In this document: piece by piece, positions 8,814 to 15,204 of the stretch
Numbering within the stretch: the first letter of the stretch is position 1
How the letters are laid out: the number at the start of each line of letters is the position of its first letter
DNA from: Smithellaceae bacterium
Lineage (GTDB): Bacteria; Desulfobacterota; Syntrophia; Syntrophales; JAQULV01
Length of the DNA: 15,204 bases
Reading direction: 5' to 3'
Assembly (NCBI GenBank): GCA_028718405.1
Contig: JAQULV010000003.1
Coordinates: 1 to 15,204, forward strand
The notes under the pieces: model-generated
The model's database searches: none
Seen by the model: the letters and a program-made list of their open reading frames with translations, nothing else
Told to the model about the DNA's origin: nothing
Made by a program: the position numbers and the translations under genes

Positions 8814-9770
8814 TTGGCAAGACCGGCTTTTTGGCACAACACAAAAAGATACTACGATCTGAAAAGTTACTGGCACAATGCCTTTGGATGCAATGTCTAC
8901 AAGCTTCCCATTGACGCGGGTTTTACCTGTCCCAACCGCGACGGGCGCGCAGGAACGGGGGGATGTATCTATTGTGACGGCCGGGGGTCCCGGCTTCGGC
9001 AGGACGGCGCTTTGCCTGCGGTGACGGAGCAGATAAGAAGAGGGAAAGCTTTCTACACCGAGGCCCGGAAGGCCGGAAAATATGTCGCCTACTTCCAGAC
9101 CTTCACCAACACCTATGGTCCCGTCGATCACTTGCGAGAGATCTACGACGAAGCCCTGGGATGTGAGGATGTAATCGGACTTTCCATTGGCACGCGACCC
9201 GATTGTGTTCCCGACGATGTACTTGATCTCTTGGGCGGATATGCAGAGCAGAAACATGTCTGGTTGGAGTTCGGACTGCAGTCGATTCACGAGGAAACTC
9301 TGCGCCTTCTCAACCGTGGCCACAACATGGGACAATTTGTCGATGCTTGTGAGCGGGCGGCGAAGAGGAATCTCAACATCTGCGTACATGTCATTATCGG
9401 ACTCCCGGGCGAGGATAAGGAGCACTGCCTGGAGACCGCACGCACTCTGGCCTCCCTCCCCATTAGGGGAATAAAGATACATTCCCTTCTGGCGTTGCAG
9501 GGGACTGTCTTAGGGGAGTGGTTCGAAAAGGGAGAGGTCGATTTGATTGGACGAGAAGAATACGTTGACATCGTGTGCGATGTTCTGGAGATCTTGCCAT
9601 CCGAGGTTGTAATCCAAAGATTGACCGCTGACGGTTACCGGGAAATCTTTCTGGGGCCCGCGTGGGCCATAAACAAGAGAGCAGTCCTCAACGCGATCGA
9701 TGCCGAAATGAAAAGGCGGGATTCACACCAGGGGAATAAGTTTTGCAAGCAGAACCTGAGTCTGGTATAA
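8814..9770 (+). CDS. TIGR01212-family radical SAM protein (YhcC-like)
   Basis: This 318-aa protein is a radical S-adenosylmethionine enzyme of the YhcC/TIGR01212 family, whose substrate is not established. The cluster-binding cysteines are C39, C51 and C54 in FTCPNRDG...GTGGCIYC, the CX11CX2C spacing typical of this family rather than the common CX3CX2C. SIGTRPDC near 124-131, WLEFGLQS near 150-157 and IIGLPGE near 194-200 follow, as in Elp3/MiaB-type SAM barrels. The start is TTG at 8814-8816, supported by AAGGAAG about 8 bases upstream; no in-frame ATG precedes it. The gene ends 34 bp before hisH and probably shares its transcript, though a functional link to histidine synthesis is not implied. 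Confidence 0.93.
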   Translation: MARPAFWHNTKRYYDLKSYWHNAFGCNVYKLPIDAGFTCPNRDGRAGTGGCIYCDGRGSRLRQDGALPAVTEQIRRGKAFYTEARKAGKYVAYFQTFTNTYGPVDHLREIYDEALGCEDVIGLSIGTRPDCVPDDVLDLLGGYAEQKHVWLEFGLQSIHEETLRLLNRGHNMGQFVDACERAAKRNLNICVHVIIGLPGEDKEHCLETARTLASLPIRGIKIHSLLALQGTVLGEWFEKGEVDLIGREEYVDIVCDVLEILPSEVVIQRLTADGYREIFLGPAWAINKRAVLNAIDAEMKRRDSHQGNKFCKQNLSLV

Positions 9771-9804
9771 AGCGGAACCCACGAATAATGGCGAAATAAA
9801 TTAG

Positions 9805-10440
9805 ATGATTGGGATTGTAGATTATAAGGCGGGAAATTTGACCAGCGTTGCCCGGGCGCTTAGGCATCTGGGTGAGGACTGCCTTGTGACAGACGATCCG
9901 GAGACACTTTCCCAGGCGAGCCGCATCATCTTTCCCGGAGTAGGTGCGGCCGGTGACGCCATGGCCAATTTGCGGGAGAGAAGACTCGATGTTTGGATCA
10001 GGGATTGGTTGAAGACGGGGCGGCCCCTCTTGGGCATTTGTCTGGGCACCCAGGTTATCTTTGAACATAGCAGCGAAAACGAAACAACCTGTCTTTCTCT
10101 TGTGTCCGGAATGGTGAAAAGATTCCCTGAAAATCTGGTGCAGGAAGGCCGTCCCCTGAAGATACCGCACATGGGGTGGAATCAGGTGCGCTTCACGCGA
10201 TGTCATCCGGTCTTCCAGGATCTGCCGGAAGCCGCGGAATTCTATTTCGTTCATTCCTACTATCCGGCTCCCGAAGAAAAACGTCTGATCTTAGGGACGA
10301 CGGAATACGGGATCGAATTTTGTTCCGTCGTGGCACGGGATAACCTGGTGGCTGTGCAATTTCACCCAGAGAAGAGCGGCAAGCCGGGACTGCAGATTCT
10401 GAGAAATTTCTGCCGTTGGGGAGGAGTGGATGCTCAGTAA
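9805..10440 (+). CDS. hisH: Imidazole glycerol phosphate synthase, glutaminase subunit
   Basis: HisH releases ammonia from glutamine and passes it to HisF, which uses it to make imidazole glycerol phosphate and AICAR in histidine synthesis. The 211-aa class I amidotransferase has the nucleophile C79 in GICLGTQ, H187 and E189 in FHPEKSG, the oxyanion strand segment PGVGA at 44-48 and the HisH motif PHMGWN at 121-126. The ATG at 9805 is the family start ([11 protein letters not shown]), yet no clear Shine-Dalgarno precedes it, so translation may be weak or coupled. Its last 11 bases overlap hisF. hisA, normally between hisH and hisF, is absent, as are hisB and hisI. Confidence 0.97.
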   Translation: MIGIVDYKAGNLTSVARALRHLGEDCLVTDDPETLSQASRIIFPGVGAAGDAMANLRERRLDVWIRDWLKTGRPLLGICLGTQVIFEHSSENETTCLSLVSGMVKRFPENLVQEGRPLKIPHMGWNQVRFTRCHPVFQDLPEAAEFYFVHSYYPAPEEKRLILGTTEYGIEFCSVVARDNLVAVQFHPEKSGKPGLQILRNFCRWGGVDAQ

Positions 10441-11209
10441 ACGGATCATCCCTTGTCTCGATGTCCGATCAGGCAAACTGACGAAGGGGATCAAATTTAG
10501 AGGGAACATCGATATCGGCGATCCCGTAACTGCTGCCTGCAAATATTACGAAGAGGGTGCCGACGAGATCGTCTTCTACGACATTACCGCGTCGTCGGAT
10601 GGACGAGCGATCATGATCGAGGTGGTAAGAAAGGTTGCGGAACGGATTTTCATTCCCTTTTCCGTAGGGGGCGGCATTCGCAGCGTCGAGGACATGAGAC
10701 AGGTCATTTTAGCTGGTGCAGAGAAGATCAGTGTCAATTCCGAAGCCGTGAAAAATCCGCCACTCATTACGGAGGGTGCCAAGGCGTTCGGTAGCCAGTG
10801 CGTCGTCCTGGGAATGGATGTGAAGAAGACGGAGCGAAGCAACCAAATTCCTTCAGGATATGAAATCGTGATCCATGGCGGCCGGATCCCAACGGGAATC
10901 GACGCCCTTCGGTGGGCCAAAGAGGCAGAGCAGCTGGGCGCCGGAGAGATCTGTCTCAACTCAATTGATGCCGACGGTACGCAAGAGGGTTATGAGATCC
11001 AGTTGACGAAGATGATTTCTGAAGCCGTCGGCATACCGGTTATCGCCTCGGGCGGTGCCGGAAAGCCTGAACATTTGCGGGACGTCCTGACGAAAGGTTC
11101 CGCTGATGCCGCTTTGATAGCGTCGATGGTGCACTATGAAACCTACACGATTCGTGCAATTAAGAGCTTCCTGGCTGCCTCTGGGGTGAAGATCAGGACG
11201 TCCTGGTGA
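10430..11209 (+). CDS. hisF: Imidazole glycerol phosphate synthase, cyclase subunit
   Basis: HisF is the (beta/alpha)8 barrel that combines PRFAR with ammonia from HisH. The two catalytic aspartates are in place: D11 in IIPCLDV and D130 in GMDV. The phosphate-binding segments SVGGGI near 78-83 and ASGGAG near 206-211 are also present, as is DITASSDGR near 51-59. At 259 aa the length is normal. The first loop ([17 protein letters not shown]) and the segment LNSIDADGT differ from the common VKGVxFxxLRDAGDP and xTSMDRDGT forms, marking a divergent HisF lineage. ATG at 10430 overlaps the hisH end by 11 bp and has GGGGAGGAG just upstream, so the subunits are translationally coupled. Retention of both aspartates argues against a non-histidine paralogue. 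Confidence 0.96.
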   Translation: MLSKRIIPCLDVRSGKLTKGIKFRGNIDIGDPVTAACKYYEEGADEIVFYDITASSDGRAIMIEVVRKVAERIFIPFSVGGGIRSVEDMRQVILAGAEKISVNSEAVKNPPLITEGAKAFGSQCVVLGMDVKKTERSNQIPSGYEIVIHGGRIPTGIDALRWAKEAEQLGAGEICLNSIDADGTQEGYEIQLTKMISEAVGIPVIASGGAGKPEHLRDVLTKGSADAALIASMVHYETYTIRAIKSFLAASGVKIRTSW

Positions 11210-11226
11210 AGATACCTTATTTTGGT

Positions 11227-11232
11227 TATAAT
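11227..11232 (+). promoter_or_regulatory. Possible -10 element upstream of pdxS
   Basis: A perfect TATAAT lies 18 bp past the hisF stop. The bases 17 bp upstream (TGGTGA, 11204-11209) match the -35 consensus at only three positions. It could give pdxST its own transcript starting near 11239, leaving a leader of about 100 bases. Confidence 0.35.
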
Positions 11233-11247
11233 ACTTGACTGGGAGTT

Positions 11248-11264
11248 GTTCTTGGAATAAGAAC
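11248..11264 (+). promoter_or_regulatory. 6-bp inverted repeat in the pdxS leader
   Basis: GTTCTT (11248-11253) and AAGAAC (11259-11264) flank GGAAT. It sits just after the TATAAT box and directly before a Shine-Dalgarno-like GAGGGAG. No T-run follows, so it is not a standard terminator. It might be an operator or a weak leader hairpin. Confidence 0.25.
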
Positions 11265-11280
11265 GAGGGAGTCGCACTTA

Positions 11281-11340
11281 ATGATAAATAAATCACGGTC
11301 TTATATCACAGAGAATCCTTTTTTGAGGGAGGCGGAATAG
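11281..11340 (+). CDS. Possible 19-codon leader ORF before pdxS
   Basis: An ATG at 11281 opens a reading frame reading [19 protein letters not shown] that stops with TAG at 11338-11340, two bases before the pdxS GTG. GAGGGAG lies about 9-10 bases upstream of the ATG. The pdxS Shine-Dalgarno (GAGGGAGG, 11325-11332) is inside it, so translation of the small ORF could affect pdxS initiation. There is no run of a single regulatory amino acid as in classical attenuators. Its short length makes chance likely. Confidence 0.25.
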   Translation: MINKSRSYITENPFLREAE

Positions 11341-11342
11341 AA

Positions 11343-12224
11343 GTGGAAAAGAAGAGATACGAGCTTAACGTACAACTGGCGCAGATGCTCAAAGGCGGCG
11401 TCATTATGGACGTGACCAATGTAGAACAGGCCAAGATCGCCGAAGAAGCGGGAGCTGTGGCGGTAATGGCGCTGGAGAGAGTACCGGCCGATATTCGCAA
11501 GGACGGCGGTGTGGCCCGTATGTCGGATCCGGCAATGATCGCGGAGATCAAGAAGTCTGTTTCCATCCCCGTCATGGCCAAGGCACGTATCGGCCATTTC
11601 GTCGAAGCCCAGATCCTAGAGGCATTAAAGATCGATTACATTGACGAGAGCGAAGTGCTGACTCCCGCCGACGAGGAATGCCACATCGACAAGACTAAAT
11701 TCTCTATTCCTTTTGTCTGTGGTGCACGTAACCTCGGGGAGGCTCTGCGGCGCATCGCCGAGGGAGCCGCCATGATCCGTACGAAGGGCGAGGCCGGCAC
11801 CGGCAACGTAGTGGAGGCCGTCAGGCATATGCGGACGATGAACAAAGAGATCAGGCAACTCATCGGCATGCCCGTCGAAGAAATAACGGCTTTTGCCAAA
11901 ACGAACGGCGTTCCTTACGAACTCGCATTGGAGGTGAAAAAACTGGGTCGGCTCCCCGTGGTGAATTTTGCCGCTGGCGGCATTGCAACGCCCGCCGATG
12001 CAGCATTGATGATGCAGCTGGGATGTGACGGTATTTTTGTTGGTTCCGGGATTTTCAAATCATCCGATCCCGCGTCCCGCGCCCGTGCTATCGTGAAAGC
12101 TACAGCCTACTTTAACGATCCGGCGAAAATCCTGGAGGCGTCTCTGGGTTTAGGTGAGGCCATGCCGGGGCTCGAGATATCCTCTATCCCGGAAGACAAA
12201 CTCCTGGCTGGCAGAGGGTGGTAA
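11343..12224 (+). CDS. pdxS: Pyridoxal 5'-phosphate synthase, synthase subunit PdxS
   Basis: PdxS condenses ribose 5-phosphate, glyceraldehyde 3-phosphate and ammonia to make pyridoxal phosphate, forming a dodecamer with PdxT docked on it. The 293-aa (beta/alpha)8 protein is highly conserved. D23 in IMDVT, the lysine K80 in [10 protein letters not shown] and the second lysine K148 in [10 protein letters not shown] correspond to the active-site residues known for the family. [18 protein letters not shown] and FVGSGIFKS form the phosphate-binding end. The start is GTG at 11343 with GAGGGAGG about 10 bases upstream. pdxT follows in the same direction, and hisF precedes by 133 bp. Confidence 0.98.
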   Translation: MEKKRYELNVQLAQMLKGGVIMDVTNVEQAKIAEEAGAVAVMALERVPADIRKDGGVARMSDPAMIAEIKKSVSIPVMAKARIGHFVEAQILEALKIDYIDESEVLTPADEECHIDKTKFSIPFVCGARNLGEALRRIAEGAAMIRTKGEAGTGNVVEAVRHMRTMNKEIRQLIGMPVEEITAFAKTNGVPYELALEVKKLGRLPVVNFAAGGIATPADAALMMQLGCDGIFVGSGIFKSSDPASRARAIVKATAYFNDPAKILEASLGLGEAMPGLEISSIPEDKLLAGRGW

Positions 12225-12279
12225 GGGGGCGTCAAGAAGCATGGCAAGGGAAGTGGGTCCCCGTCAGGAATTACCACGC

Positions 12280-12924
12280 ATGGATGCGATCGGGGTGTTG
12301 GATCTCCAAGGGGGTGTCTTGGAACATATAGGCCATCTCGAGCGTTTGGGGATAAAGGTCCGTACCGTTAAGGAAGCTACTGATTTTGAAAACCTCGCCG
12401 GACTGATCATCCCCGGCGGTGAAAGTACCTGCATTTCGAAATTGATGCGCATCTTCGGCCTCGAGCAGGCACTTCAGGCCGCTTTTAGAAGTGGTATGAA
12501 GATATGGGGGACCTGTGCGGGCGCCATCCTATTGGCCACGGAAGTGACGGGCGAAGAAGCCTTCCTAAAATTAATAGATATGGAAGTCATGAGAAACGGC
12601 TTTGGTAGCCAGTTGGACAGTTTTACATACGAAGCAACGATTCCGTCCGTCGCTTCCGTACCTCTGCCCTTGACTTTCATTCGTGCGCCGAAAATCTTAC
12701 GGGTGGGCGTGGGCGTAAAGGTGTTGTTGGAGGGAGAGGGCTACGTCGCTGCCGCCGAGACAGAAAATATCCTGGTCACAGTCTTTCATCCCGAGTTAAC
12801 CGGATGCCTTGCCTTCCACCGCTATTTTGCTGAGAAATGCGGTCTTATGGCGAGCAGGAGAGAGATCCCCGTGGATCCTGCCTGGGACCGCACGAGTTGG
12901 ACCCGTTTGGCACGCCTGAGCTGA
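12280..12924 (+). CDS. pdxT: Pyridoxal 5'-phosphate synthase, glutaminase subunit PdxT
   Basis: PdxT hydrolyses glutamine and channels ammonia to PdxS. The class I glutaminase residues are C79 in GTCAGAIL and H170/E172 in FHPELT. PGGEST at 45-50 and RNGFGSQLDSF near 105-115 are PdxT signatures. The start is ATG 12280, because GVLDLQGG then falls at the family position and AGGA lies about 10 bases upstream. An in-frame ATG at 12241 would add 13 residues without homology. The 214-aa product has about 20 residues more than usual, all in a C-terminal tail after HRYFAEKC. In the first motif Asp replaces the usual Ala (LDLQGG for LALQG), which is outside the active triad. pdxS ends 55 bp upstream. 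Confidence 0.95.
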   Translation: MDAIGVLDLQGGVLEHIGHLERLGIKVRTVKEATDFENLAGLIIPGGESTCISKLMRIFGLEQALQAAFRSGMKIWGTCAGAILLATEVTGEEAFLKLIDMEVMRNGFGSQLDSFTYEATIPSVASVPLPLTFIRAPKILRVGVGVKVLLEGEGYVAAAETENILVTVFHPELTGCLAFHRYFAEKCGLMASRREIPVDPAWDRTSWTRLARLS

Positions 12925-12931
12925 ACAGGCG
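12913..12931. terminator. Short hairpin at the convergent pdxT / lipoprotein ends
   Basis: CGCCTG (12913-12918) and CAGGCG (12926-12931) can pair around a 7-base loop that contains the pdxT stop. It lies between converging genes, where a bidirectional terminator is expected, but neither side carries a proper T-run, so a factor-independent terminator is only a possibility. Confidence 0.3.
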
Positions 12932-12946
12932 AGAGGTCGCTTAATT

Positions 12947-13600
12947 TCACCTGATCAACTCCAAACGCTGGCGCATATTCTCTGCTTTTTCCATCTGAGC
13001 ATGATCGGCATAGAATTTCTGGAGACGCTCCATATAAGCGAGCAAAGGCTTGCGCCACCCTTGACGTGATGCAGTCGCCACGGCTGTTTTCAAGACTTCC
13101 TCATCTTCACGATGCATTTTGACGACGATCCCGCAGGCAACAAGACGCGAGACGGAATCATCGATGGAGGCGATATTCTTCGCCAAATCGCCTTTCTCGC
13201 CTTTTAGGATTTTTGCGACTTCTCCGTACTGTTCAGGCAGAGCGGCCGCATCCACTTCAGATGGAGCGCCTTTCAAAAGGCGCCAGAAGTTTCCGTTCGC
13301 GCGGTCCGGCTCGATGGCGTCCACCTTCAAAAAATCCGCGTCATCCATGTCTTCCAACGTTGCAATCTGGAAGGCGCATCTCGTCAGATAGGCGCGGCCT
13401 ATGACTTCTAGGTTCCCACTCTTTTTGATTTCGGCAAGGGCCTTATTAAAATGAAGTTGAGCGATCTGGTCTTTACCTTCCATGAAGTTCTCCTTAAAGG
13501 ACTCCAGTTGGCCAGAGCTGGCGTAGGTCCAGTCGGGAATAGGCTGGGAACTACAACCAAAGACAAAGATCAGCAAGATAAGCGGCAGATAGCTTTTCAT
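12947..13600 (-). CDS. Predicted lipoprotein, last gene of the Mla-like operon
   Basis: I do not recognise the family of this 217-aa protein. It begins with a lipoprotein signal peptide: a short Lys start, a hydrophobic stretch and the lipobox VFGC with C16 as the expected lipidated residue. Ser at +2 favours outer-membrane sorting under the E. coli rule. The mature part is mostly amphipathic helix, with repeated Ala/Leu/Arg patterns that resemble TPR-like solenoids, but I cannot place defined repeats. The start overlaps the MCE gene stop by 4 bp (ATGA-type), so it is translationally coupled. In other MCE operons a periplasmic or outer-membrane partner occupies this place (MlaC, or a PqiC-like lipoprotein). 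It may be the outer-membrane end of this transporter, although it shows no visible MlaC similarity. Confidence 0.8.
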   Translation of the reverse strand: MKSYLPLILLIFVFGCSSQPIPDWTYASSGQLESFKENFMEGKDQIAQLHFNKALAEIKKSGNLEVIGRAYLTRCAFQIATLEDMDDADFLKVDAIEPDRANGNFWRLLKGAPSEVDAAALPEQYGEVAKILKGEKGDLAKNIASIDDSVSRLVACGIVVKMHREDEEVLKTAVATASRQGWRKPLLAYMERLQKFYADHAQMEKAENMRQRLELIR

Positions 13601-14487
13601 GGAAGTTTTATCTCCGGTTCCTTCTTGAAGGGTATCTTCTTGTCAATTTCATTGACAACCTTGCCGATTGAACTCACCGTGGCATCAATCTCACTTCTCA
13701 ACACTTGAATATCCTTCGTTGCGCCCGTAGCGTCGGAGCTGATCTTATTTACATTGTCCAGCGTGACATCCAGCTTTTCCAATTTGACCAATAGGTCTTT
13801 AAGGATGCCGCTTACTGAGACCATGAGGCCATCCTTGCCGTATAGGGAATCATCGGTCTTCTGGGCCATGGTATCGACACGTTTCAACAGCGTATCGACC
13901 TGTTTGCTGATGTCTTCAGTCTTTTTCAGCGCGCCGTGAACGGAAGCGACGCTCTCTTTATCGCTCACCGCCATTTCAAGGATGGATTTCTTGTCGGCCA
14001 AGGTGCCGGTGATCTTCGAGACGTTTGCCGTGATCTCGTTGACGGCTGCGATGATGGGCTGAACCTTCTTAACGGTCTCGTTAATATCATCAGCCATGCC
14101 CACTTCATATACGCCCTGAGTCGGCAATTGAGGGCTGGAAAGATCGGTTGTCGCTATGACAATCCGGGGGGAACCGATTACTGGTTTTTCCACGATGAAG
14201 GTACTCTTGGTGCGTAGCCATTTGACATGCTTCTTTGGTATCTTGATCTTGATCAATACATTACTGTTGTCGCTGAGTTCTAGGGAATGAACCTGTCCGA
14301 TCTTGAAGCCGGAGAAGACGACCGGCATTCCCTCTGTCAGTCCGTCGCCGGACTTAGAGGAAAGGGTATAGGTGTAGATCTCAGCGAAGACCCCTTTCTT
14401 GTAGGCTACGAAGCCAATGGAGGTAGCAATGAGGATCGTCGTCACGACGATAAAAATACCCACCTTCAATTCGATCTTATTTGGCAT
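13597..14487 (-). CDS. MlaD/MCE-domain substrate-binding protein
   Basis: This 296-aa protein is anchored by one N-terminal membrane helix (about residues 9-28) and continues into the periplasm. A single MCE domain spans about 37-115, recognisable by GDGLTEGMPVVFSGFKIGQV near 47-66 and the GSPRIVI strand near 105-111. MCE domains form hexameric rings that carry phospholipids or other hydrophobic substrates between membranes. After it comes a long helical, coiled-coil-like region (about 130-285) with regular hydrophobic spacing, longer than in E. coli MlaD and more like the tails of other single-MCE proteins. The ORF overlaps the upstream ATPase-like ORF by 22 bp and the downstream lipoprotein gene by 4 bp. 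AAGGATAGG about 11 bases before ATG 14485-14487 is its ribosome site. The substrate cannot be told from the sequence. Confidence 0.92.
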   Translation of the reverse strand: MPNKIELKVGIFIVVTTILIATSIGFVAYKKGVFAEIYTYTLSSKSGDGLTEGMPVVFSGFKIGQVHSLELSDNSNVLIKIKIPKKHVKWLRTKSTFIVEKPVIGSPRIVIATTDLSSPQLPTQGVYEVGMADDINETVKKVQPIIAAVNEITANVSKITGTLADKKSILEMAVSDKESVASVHGALKKTEDISKQVDTLLKRVDTMAQKTDDSLYGKDGLMVSVSGILKDLLVKLEKLDVTLDNVNKISSDATGATKDIQVLRSEIDATVSSIGKVVNEIDKKIPFKKEPEIKLP

Positions 14488-14957
14488 TTTTCGCTATACC
14501 TATCCTTGTTCCATTGATAGTCAAAGATAACACATTGGTTGTATAAATCGGCAATTTTATCAAGGGCATTTTCTATGAAGCAAGAATCTCCCAATTCGGG
14601 CATGATCTTGAAAGGTCGGTCGATAAGTATGATGGACCTTGGCACCATCGCCGCCCGGAGGAGCATTGCTATAAATCTCTCTTCGTCACTCAGCGCGGGG
14701 TTTCTCTTTGCTGCGATGTTTGTTTCATTGAAACGAGCAAGGCAGCCCAGGACCAGCTTTTCCGCATCCTGCCGCGGGACATCCTCTCTGTACTGTTTGA
14801 TCAGGGAGATATTGCCAAGGACGGTAAGGTTCGAGATCAAAGGCGTATCCAAAGATACGATGCCAGCACACTCCTTGTGCTCGGCGATGAAGACAGTGAG
14901 AGCCTCCTCCAACAGCGGTTCGCTGTCAAATATTTTCAGATCAACGTTACGGTTAAT
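14466..14957 (-). CDS. Degenerate MlaF-like ABC ATPase lacking Walker A
   Basis: This 163-aa product matches by eye only the second half of MlaF. PLISNLTVLGNISL (39-52) resembles the region after the Q-loop, and NPALSDEERFIAMLLRAAM (86-104) the signature helix, with LSDE for LSGG. IILIDRPF (109-116) is Walker B with Arg instead of the catalytic Glu, and CVIFDYQ (142-148) sits where the H-loop His would be. There is no P-loop, and none can lie upstream because that DNA encodes the permease. ATP hydrolysis is therefore not expected. No ATG, GTG or TTG is well placed. I suggest ATT 14955-14957, five bases after AGAGGTG (14963-14969); a later TTG (14910-14912) would shorten it by 15 residues. The in-frame ORF reaches 15101 but its extra part is a shadow of the permease. 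It overlaps the permease end by 22 bp and the MCE gene by 22 bp. Confidence 0.65.
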   Translation of the reverse strand: MNRNVDLKIFDSEPLLEEALTVFIAEHKECAGIVSLDTPLISNLTVLGNISLIKQYREDVPRQDAEKLVLGCLARFNETNIAAKRNPALSDEERFIAMLLRAAMVPRSIILIDRPFKIMPELGDSCFIENALDKIADLYNQCVIFDYQWNKDRYSEKCQIRSN

Positions 14958-15204
14958 GACAGCACCTCTATCATGACAATGGCTATAAAAACATTTATCA
15001 TCCCGTTTAAGACGGCGACGGGAATGCTCGTTAGTTCGTTTGAAGCGCCAAGGCCGAAACGAATTGGGATCAACGTGATGAAAAAACCGAAGGTCGAGCA
15101 CTTCAGGACGACGACGACTATATCAGAAAAGACGGCCGAATTTAACAAGGCATTGGAATACACCTCTAGGCTCATGCCGAAGATCAATTTGGAGAAGATG
15201 ATAC
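14936..15204 (-). CDS. MlaE-like ABC permease, C-terminal part (runs off window)
   Basis: Eighty-eight codons are visible, ending in TGA at 14936-14938 and open to the window edge. The segment has two or three hydrophobic stretches. It includes VVVVLKCSTFGFFITLIPIRFGLGASN, which resembles the MlaE cytoplasmic loop (KS.FG..I......G) followed by the glycine-containing turn, and ends in a last membrane helix (NVFIAIVMIEVLSL). MlaE is the inner-membrane permease of MCE lipid transporters, working with MlaF and MlaD. Its position immediately before an ATPase-like and an MCE gene supports the call. Conservation is lower than in E. coli MlaE, so the subfamily is uncertain. Confidence 0.8.
   Translation of the reverse strand, partial: IIFSKLIFGMSLEVYSNALLNSAVFSDIVVVVLKCSTFGFFITLIPIRFGLGASNELTSIPVAVLNGMINVFIAIVMIEVLSLTVTLI

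Noticed and set aside
8658..9482. A 274-codon minus-strand frame opposite the radical SAM gene
   Set aside because: It is antisense to the conserved TIGR01212 protein and shows no family motif.
12241..12279. Upstream ATG 12241 as the pdxT start
   Set aside because: It would add 13 residues absent from the family and has a poorly spaced ribosome site compared with ATG 12280.
14958..15101. N-terminal extension of the ATPase-like ORF to ATG 15099-15101
   Set aside because: The extra residues are rich in His, Arg and Asn and are the out-of-frame shadow of the MlaE-like permease, with no ABC motif.

Overview
The window looks like a bacterial chromosome segment, most plausibly from an anaerobic deltaproteobacterium (Desulfobacterota, Syntrophales-like). 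This is an inference from three things: a type III glutamine synthetase next to a NifA-type sigma-54 activator, a FmdE-family protein, and an Mla/MCE-type lipid transport operon that implies a Gram-negative envelope. Almost every base is coding. No tRNA, rRNA, CRISPR array, insertion sequence or prophage gene was seen.

Layout. (1) 1-4724, all minus strand: a NifA-like enhancer-binding protein (3141-4724), a 311-bp AT-rich regulatory gap, then glnN (type III glutamine synthetase) and glnA (type I glutamine synthetase, cut by the window edge) separated by 21 bp. The gap holds a good -24/-12 (sigma-54) promoter aimed at glnN, with an 8-bp inverted repeat centred on its predicted start and a second 8-bp inverted repeat farther upstream. 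(2) 4916-6214, plus strand: an Atg22/UMF1-type MFS transporter whose end overlaps, tail to tail, the end of mnmG. (3) 6196-8683, minus strand: a FmdE-family protein followed by mnmG (tRNA wobble-uridine modification). (4) 8814-12924, plus strand: a TIGR01212 radical SAM protein, hisH and hisF (overlapping by 11 bp), then pdxS and pdxT. (5) 12947-15204, minus strand: an overlapping operon of MlaE-like permease (partial), a degenerate MlaF-like ATPase remnant, an MlaD/MCE protein and a lipoprotein.

Nitrogen and glutamine metabolism is a theme. Two glutamine synthetases are probably driven by the adjacent activator. HisH/HisF and PdxT/PdxS are both glutaminase plus TIM-barrel synthase pairs that use glutamine nitrogen, for histidine and for pyridoxal phosphate.

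The most unusual object is the protein in the MlaF position (about 14466-14957). It aligns by eye to the second half of MlaF, but it has no Walker A segment, its signature reads LSDE rather than LSGG, its Walker B Glu is Arg, and its H-loop His is missing. It looks like a conserved pseudo-ATPase or a decayed subunit inside an otherwise tightly coupled operon. Close second is the sigma-54-controlled dual glutamine synthetase locus.
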